Shown here piece by piece: positions 7,115 through 10,331 of a stretch of DNA of 10,331 nucleotides. Below the pieces are notes generated by a model. It searched no databases, was not told where the DNA came from, and worked only from the letters and a program-made list of their open reading frames with translations. The DNA lies in contig JABDRA010000060.1 in NCBI GenBank assembly GCA_013041995.1, positions 1 to 10,331 on the forward strand, given 5' to 3'. Both the position numbers and the translations under genes were made by a program. Source of the DNA: Anderseniella sp. (GTDB lineage Bacteria; Pseudomonadota; Alphaproteobacteria; Rhizobiales; Aestuariivirgaceae). Position 1 is the first letter of the stretch, and the number at the start of each line of letters is the position of its first letter.

Positions 7115-7336
7115 TTACATATAGCCTGTCCATTTGCCGCGACCGTCCAGCTTGGCTTTGCCATCGTCGGTGCTTTGCACCTGGTTGGCATCGCCGGTGG
7201 CCTGTTCGCCCAGGTGGGCGGCGCCAAGGACGAGCAGTATGGCAATCAACGCGCCAATGATGGTTGTCCAGGCTGGATTTGTCTGCGTGTCGCTCGCATC
7301 GGGCAACAGGTAAGACGGGTGGTGAATATCAGTCAT
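7115..7336 (-). CDS. Small single-pass membrane protein of unknown family
   Basis: This 73-residue protein is not one I recognise. Its start is ATG at 7336, with GGAG 8 nt upstream. An open frame reaches back to 7369 but without a better ribosome site. Residues 1-22 are polar with several His, Pro and Asp. Residues 24-42 form one strong hydrophobic helix (IIGALIAILLVLGAAHLG). Residues 43-73 are hydrophilic with acidic and Lys/Gly-rich parts. It is probably anchored in the inner membrane; topology is unclear. It lies 74 nt downstream of the DUF1127 gene on the same strand with no evident promoter between, so co-transcription is likely. A hairpin follows its stop. Good ribosome site, coding-like composition and a clear transmembrane segment argue that it is real. 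Confidence 0.65.
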   Translation of the reverse strand: MTDIHHPSYLLPDASDTQTNPAWTTIIGALIAILLVLGAAHLGEQATGDANQVQSTDDGKAKLDGRGKWTGYM

Positions 7337-7410
7337 GGTCAATACTCCGGGGTGGCGGCGTGCCCACATGGGCGCTCGCGCAGGTGTTCAAAAAACAGAA
7401 TTCGGGATCG

Positions 7411-7656
7411 TCAGGCCTTCCAGAAAGGCTTGGCGCTCTCGTGACCGGCATCAATGCGGGTCACGCCGATATCGGCCAGCTGGCGATCGTCCAGCTCACT
7501 CAATTGTCTGCGCTGAGTTGCGCGATCCTGCCACTGGGCCATTTTGTCGAACGCCACGCCGGACCAGCGGCGCACAGTTGCCATCCATAAAAGCGTGTCA
7601 GACGCGGGCTTGGAGACAGAAATCTTGGGGAGTCTGCTGTATGATGAGGTCTTCAT
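7411..7656 (-). CDS. DUF1127 domain protein
   Basis: This is an 81-residue basic protein with a C-terminal DUF1127 domain (about 40-78): WQDRATQRRQLSELDDRQLADIGVTR followed by a terminal PFW. The start is ATG at 7656 with GGAG 7 nt upstream; the frame is open further back to 7755 but that part overlaps the promoter. Characterised alphaproteobacterial DUF1127 proteins (CcaF1 of Rhodobacter sphaeroides, small Agrobacterium proteins) bind RNA and affect RNA turnover, stress response, or phosphate and carbon metabolism. A similar cytoplasmic regulatory role is inferred here. It is the first gene of a probable two-gene unit with the small membrane protein, and is divergent from the LysR gene. Confidence 0.85.
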   Translation of the reverse strand: MKTSSYSRLPKISVSKPASDTLLWMATVRRWSGVAFDKMAQWQDRATQRRQLSELDDRQLADIGVTRIDAGHESAKPFWKA

Positions 7657-7680
7657 GATAATGCTCCGGTTTTGTGGCTT

Positions 7681-7707
7681 CCCATGACGGTCCAGGGACC
7701 GAATGGG
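7681..7707 (-). other. Leader hairpin of the DUF1127 gene
   Basis: Two nested stems, CCCAT/ATGGG and CGGTCC/GGACCG, are separated by a small internal loop and close on a 2-nt centre. The structure ends about 24 nt before the DUF1127 start codon, just ahead of the ribosome-binding site, and lies wholly within the leader predicted from the promoter at 7727-7755. It may be a regulatory or stabilising RNA structure. Confidence 0.45.
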
Positions 7708-7726
7708 TCGGGTTAACGTGGAAGCA

Positions 7727-7755
7727 TTTATACGAAACCGGTCATCCGCCGACAA
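7727..7755 (-). promoter_or_regulatory. Candidate sigma-70 promoter of the DUF1127 gene
   Basis: On the minus strand TTGTCG (7755-7750) and TATAAA (7732-7727) are spaced by exactly 17 nt, the best promoter-like pair in this region. The start would fall near 7720, giving a leader of about 64 nt that contains the hairpin at 7681-7707. Confidence 0.5.
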
Positions 7756-7764
7756 ACGATCTTA

Positions 7765-7779
7765 ATTGCGTATCGCATT
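7765..7779. promoter_or_regulatory. Candidate operator dyad between the DUF1127 and LysR genes
   Basis: TGCG-TAT-CGCA is an interrupted dyad with partial extension on both sides, centred about 52 bp upstream of the inferred DUF1127 transcription start. The bases ATTAG just after it (7777-7781) read CTAAT on the minus strand, the short motif reported for E. coli GcvA. The spot is right for a LysR-type activator or autoregulatory site. The evidence is thin. Confidence 0.25.
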
Positions 7780-7861
7780 AGAAAATATAATATTAAATTC
7801 TCAAAACAGCCTGATTTACGACAAATTTGCTACTAAATACTGCTTTTTGCCCGATATGTGG

Positions 7862-7890
7862 TTGATTTGTGAATTAATTTTTCTTATCAA
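7862..7890 (+). promoter_or_regulatory. Candidate promoter of the LysR gene, placing the start site at the ATG
   Basis: TTGATT (7862-7867) and TATCAA (7885-7890) are 17 nt apart in a very AT-rich stretch. The usual 6-7 nt from the -10 box to +1 would put the transcription start on or next to the ATG at 7897. No Shine-Dalgarno precedes the ATG, which fits a leaderless message. Confidence 0.4.
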
Positions 7891-7896
7891 AATACT

Positions 7897-8808
7897 ATGA
7901 CCAGACGATTACCATCCCTGAATGCAATGCGCGCCTTTGAGGCAGCCGCACGGCACTTGAGTTTTACCCTCGCGGCAGAAGAACTGCATGTGACCCAAGC
8001 GGCTGTGAGCCACCAGATCAAGGCGCTGGAGGAACATCTGGGTATGCCGGTGTTCAAACGCCTGAACCGCGCCCTGATACTGACGCCGGCCGGCCAGTCA
8101 CTGTTTCCGGCTGTCAGCGAAGCACTCGATATCATGGCGTCTGCCGTCGACAGGCTGCATTATCAGGATCAATCTGGCGTGCTGACGGTTACAACCATGG
8201 ACTCGTTTGCCGCGACCTGGCTGGTCCCCAAACTCGGCCGCTTCCGAAGATCAAATCCGGATATCGATGTCCGCATCTCAACGTCGGATGAAAGTATCGA
8301 TTTTGACCGGGTGAATATGGACATGGCAATTCGCTACGGTGCCGGCGACTGGTCCGGCCTGCATGTCGAACGGCTGATGACAGAAGAAGTATTTCCGGTC
8401 TGTGCGCCATCCCTGTTGCAATCAGGCTCTCCCCTCAACTGCCCGGCAGACCTTAAGAACCATACCTTGTTGCACGACGACCTGCGCGTCGACTGGCGGA
8501 TGTGGCTGATGGCTACAGGTGAGGAAACCGTCGATTCGAGCAAGGGCCCCGGATATCAGCATTCCAATCTGGTTCTCCTTGCCGCTGAACAGGGCGACGG
8601 TGTCGCACTGGCGCGCAGTGTTCTGGTGCAGAACGCCCTCGCGGCTGGCAGGCTGGTGAAACCATTCAACTTCGCCATCCCCGGCGAGTACGCCTATTAC
8701 ATGGTGTGTCCTGAAGCCAACCTGAAACGGCCCAAGGTCAAGGCGTTCCGTGAATGGCTCATTGCGGAAGCCAGTGCTTCAGTTACCAGTTTGGCGCAGC
8801 CTGGCTGA
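7897..8808 (+). CDS. LysR-type transcriptional regulator, GcvA-like
   Basis: The 303-residue DNA-binding regulator has a winged helix-turn-helix at residues 6-65 (PSLNAMRAFEAAARHLSFT then AAEELHVTQAAVSHQIKALEEHLG) and a periplasmic-binding-protein-like effector domain from about 93 to 295. The MRAF/AARHLSFT/VTQAAVSHQ pattern and DMAIRYGAGDWSGL (142-155) place it in the GcvA-like subgroup. Length is normal and there is no defect. E. coli GcvA controls glycine cleavage, but members of this subgroup control many things, including beta-lactamases and amino-acid or organic-acid genes. It lies divergent from the DUF1127 gene across an AT-rich spacer, the classic layout for a LysR regulator and its target. 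It is convergent with the transglutaminase-like gene. No ribosome site is visible, see the promoter entry. Its targets and ligand are unknown. Confidence 0.92.
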   Translation: MTRRLPSLNAMRAFEAAARHLSFTLAAEELHVTQAAVSHQIKALEEHLGMPVFKRLNRALILTPAGQSLFPAVSEALDIMASAVDRLHYQDQSGVLTVTTMDSFAATWLVPKLGRFRRSNPDIDVRISTSDESIDFDRVNMDMAIRYGAGDWSGLHVERLMTEEVFPVCAPSLLQSGSPLNCPADLKNHTLLHDDLRVDWRMWLMATGEETVDSSKGPGYQHSNLVLLAAEQGDGVALARSVLVQNALAAGRLVKPFNFAIPGEYAYYMVCPEANLKRPKVKAFREWLIAEASASVTSLAQPG

Positions 8809-8809
8809 C

Positions 8810-9592
8810 TCATTCCTGAACGACAGACACGTCAACAGACTGACTGATCAGCTGCATCGCTCCATAACTGCTCAGGAAGGCAACTTCGGCGGCATCAAGC
8901 CCGACGCCGATAATTGCCGTTGCATCCGCCTGTGCCATTCCCGTGGCATCTACCAGATGCCAGGCACCGTCCAGAAACACCTCTGCCATCGCATGGAAGT
9001 CCGGCGGCGAAACATCTGGCGCATACACACTGGCAAACCGGGCCGGTATGGCAGAGGCCCGCGCAAGGCAGATCAGCACGTGGGCAAAGTCGCGGCATAT
9101 CCCCTGTCGCTGCACGAATGTATCCAGTGCCGTGGTCTGGCCGGTACTCGAGCCCGGGACATACTGAAACTTGTCGTCAATCCAGTCTCGCATGGCCGCA
9201 ATGCGGGCACCGCCGGAAAGCTGCCCGAACTCTGCCGAGACGAACGACTGCAACTCATCGCTCGGGCAATACCGCGACGGCATCAGGTACCTGACGGCAT
9301 CTGCCGGCAGAAGATGGGGTGCCACACCGTCCAGAGACCCGATCTCCAGCACAGGACGCTGGACGTCTATCCTGGCTGAGTAGTCACACGAAAAATCACC
9401 GTCACCGCGCAACCATATACGTTCACCCAGGCTGCCCTCGGCCACAATACGGGAAAAGTATTCGGTTTCGCTCAGGTTGATATTGGCACTGACAAGCCGC
9501 TGTCCCCCGCCATCGGCTGCCTCTATCTGCAACAACAGATCGGTCGGTTGCGCGAGGCGATAGTGGAGATGAACGTTGATATCAAGCATCAT
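8810..9592 (-). CDS. Transglutaminase-like (papain-fold) domain protein
   Basis: The 260-residue protein has an N-terminal beta-rich region (about 1-100), as in bacterial transglutaminase-like proteins of COG1305, and a C-terminal transglutaminase-like catalytic domain. The triad is visible: Cys166 in RQGICRDFAHVLICLARA, His200 in PPDFHAMAEVFLDG and Asp215 in WHLVDATG. No signal peptide or membrane segment is seen, so it is probably cytoplasmic. Most bacterial members act as cysteine proteases or amidases, or remain uncharacterised. The first two codons are both ATG (9592 and 9589) and the ribosome site is weak (AGG 9 nt upstream), so the exact start is uncertain by one codon. Its stop lies one base from the stop of the convergent LysR gene. 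It follows the aminotransferase by 108 nt; co-transcription is possible but not shown. Confidence 0.88.
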   Translation of the reverse strand: MMLDINVHLHYRLAQPTDLLLQIEAADGGGQRLVSANINLSETEYFSRIVAEGSLGERIWLRGDGDFSCDYSARIDVQRPVLEIGSLDGVAPHLLPADAVRYLMPSRYCPSDELQSFVSAEFGQLSGGARIAAMRDWIDDKFQYVPGSSTGQTTALDTFVQRQGICRDFAHVLICLARASAIPARFASVYAPDVSPPDFHAMAEVFLDGAWHLVDATGMAQADATAIIGVGLDAAEVAFLSSYGAMQLISQSVDVSVVQE

Positions 9593-9700
9593 GTGAAGGG
9601 CCTGAAGTCGATGAAGCGGTTTCGGAAGCGCAAGAGCACGATCCTGCCGGCGGCTACAGTCAAAATAACGGCACTTTAAAATCCATGCTGGACGATGCCA
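9593..9700. other. Intergenic gap between the aminotransferase and transglutaminase-like genes
   Basis: These 108 bp hold no gene I can support. On the minus strand a TTGACT (9663-9658) could be a -35 box, but no good -10 box follows at the right distance. There is no clear terminator for the aminotransferase gene. Confidence 0.4.
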
Positions 9701-10331
9701 TCACTGCGGGCTGATTTTGGTCAGAACCGTATCGATTTTGCCGATGGCAGCGTTTGTGTCTTCCAGCTTATCGAGACCGAACAGACCCAGGCGGAAAGTC
9801 GAGAAGCCTTCAGGTTCATCAACCATCAGGGGAACGCCTGCGGCAATCTGCATGCCGTGTTCGGCAAACTTCTTGCCGTTCTGGATATCCGGATCATCGG
9901 TGTAACTGACCACGACGCCCGGCGCTTCAAAACCGCTCGCGGCAACGCTCTTGAAGCCGTGGTTCGCCAGCAGTTTCCGCACGCCGTGTCCCAGTTCCAG
10001 TTGCTGGTCGCGCAGTTTGTCAAACCCCAGCGCCTGGGTCTCCAGCATGGTATCGCGAAACCCGGTCAGCGCATCCGTCGGCATTGTCGAGTGATAGGCA
10101 TGGCCGCCGTTTTCATAAGCCTGCATGATCTGATGCCACTTGCCGAGATCAACCGCAAAACTGCTGCTCTTGGTTTCCTGCAACCTGGCCAGTCCGCGCT
10201 CACTTAACATTACCAGCCCGGCTGACGGCGAGGCGCTCCAGCCCTTTTGCGGTGCCGAGATCAGTACATCAACACCGATGACCTTCATGTCGACCCAGAC
10301 GGTTCCCGATGCCACGCAGTCGAGCACGAAC
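9701..10331 (-). CDS. Class V PLP-dependent aminotransferase, alanine/serine-glyoxylate type, N-terminal part outside the window
   Basis: The last 210 residues or so of a fold-type I aminotransferase are visible; full-length relatives are about 375-400 residues, so the N-terminal half is missing. The frame stays open to the right edge, and the GTG at 10327 is an internal valine within FVLDCVASG. The Asp of LDCVASG (pyridine-nitrogen ligand) and the Lys of SAPQKGWSASPSAGLVML (codon 10246-10244, PLP Schiff base) are 25 residues apart, as expected for the family. FRLGLFGLDKL near the C-terminus carries the Arg expected to bind the substrate carboxylate. Relatives transfer amino groups from alanine or serine to glyoxylate or pyruvate in the cytoplasm. 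The link to the hydroxy-acid genes 2.7 kb away is only suggestive. Confidence 0.9.
   Translation of the reverse strand, partial: FVLDCVASGTVWVDMKVIGVDVLISAPQKGWSASPSAGLVMLSERGLARLQETKSSSFAVDLGKWHQIMQAYENGGHAYHSTMPTDALTGFRDTMLETQALGFDKLRDQQLELGHGVRKLLANHGFKSVAASGFEAPGVVVSYTDDPDIQNGKKFAEHGMQIAAGVPLMVDEPEGFSTFRLGLFGLDKLEDTNAAIGKIDTVLTKISPQ

Noticed and set aside
7389..7396. T-run (minus strand) after the DUF1127 gene as an intrinsic terminator
   Set aside because: The nearest stem (GCCTT/AAGGC in the end of the gene) lies about 18 nt before the T-run, too far for an intrinsic terminator.
8750..9379. Open frame of 209 codons on the plus strand opposite the transglutaminase-like gene
   Set aside because: The minus strand encodes a clear Cys/His/Asp transglutaminase-like protein; the plus-strand translation shows no recognisable domain.

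Overview
The window looks like chromosomal DNA from an alphaproteobacterium, probably a marine or soil heterotroph near the Hyphomicrobiales/Rhodobacterales. This is inference: it rests on the moderately high GC, the protein families (a TakP-type TRAP transporter, a GcvA-type LysR regulator, a DUF1127 protein, a short transglutaminase-like protein) and the resemblance of the lactate-dehydrogenase-type protein to alphaproteobacterial ones. No phage, transposon, CRISPR, rRNA or tRNA signal was seen.

Region 1 (1-4640, minus strand) is a TRAP transporter operon in the order dctP (periplasmic binding protein, Tat-type signal), dctQ (small permease, unusually long) and dctM (large permease with a long hydrophilic C-terminal tail that runs off the left edge). 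A strong hairpin lies between dctP and dctQ. It is perfectly paired only in the minus-strand RNA, as expected for an element that protects or separates the highly expressed binding-protein message.

Region 2 (4641-7037) starts with a 303-bp divergent intergenic region. It is followed on the plus strand by a class I glutamine amidotransferase-like hydrolase (peptidase C26, PuuD-like) and an FMN-dependent L-lactate dehydrogenase/alpha-hydroxy-acid oxidase (lldD type) with its own candidate promoter. The binding protein belongs to the family whose characterised members bind 2-oxo acids (TakP) or lactate (Thermus LctP). Import of a hydroxy or oxo acid followed by flavin-dependent oxidation is therefore a reasonable joint role. 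The amidotransferase does not fit that pathway in an obvious way.

Region 3 (7086-7896, minus strand) holds a 73-residue single-pass membrane protein of unknown family and, upstream of it, an 81-residue DUF1127 protein. The latter has a well-formed promoter and a leader hairpin. The AT-rich divergent region separates it from the LysR gene and carries a small dyad just upstream of the DUF1127 -35 box.

Region 4 (7897-10331) holds the LysR regulator (plus strand, possibly leaderless), a convergent transglutaminase-like protein whose stop lies one base away, and the C-terminal part of a class V PLP aminotransferase (alanine/serine-glyoxylate type) that runs off the right edge.

Nothing here is clearly a new biological system. 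The most unusual points are the enlarged TRAP membrane subunits, the amidotransferase within a hydroxy-acid locus, a set of GGTC/GACC dyads in the leaders of four genes, and the DUF1127/LysR divergent pair with its orphan small membrane protein.
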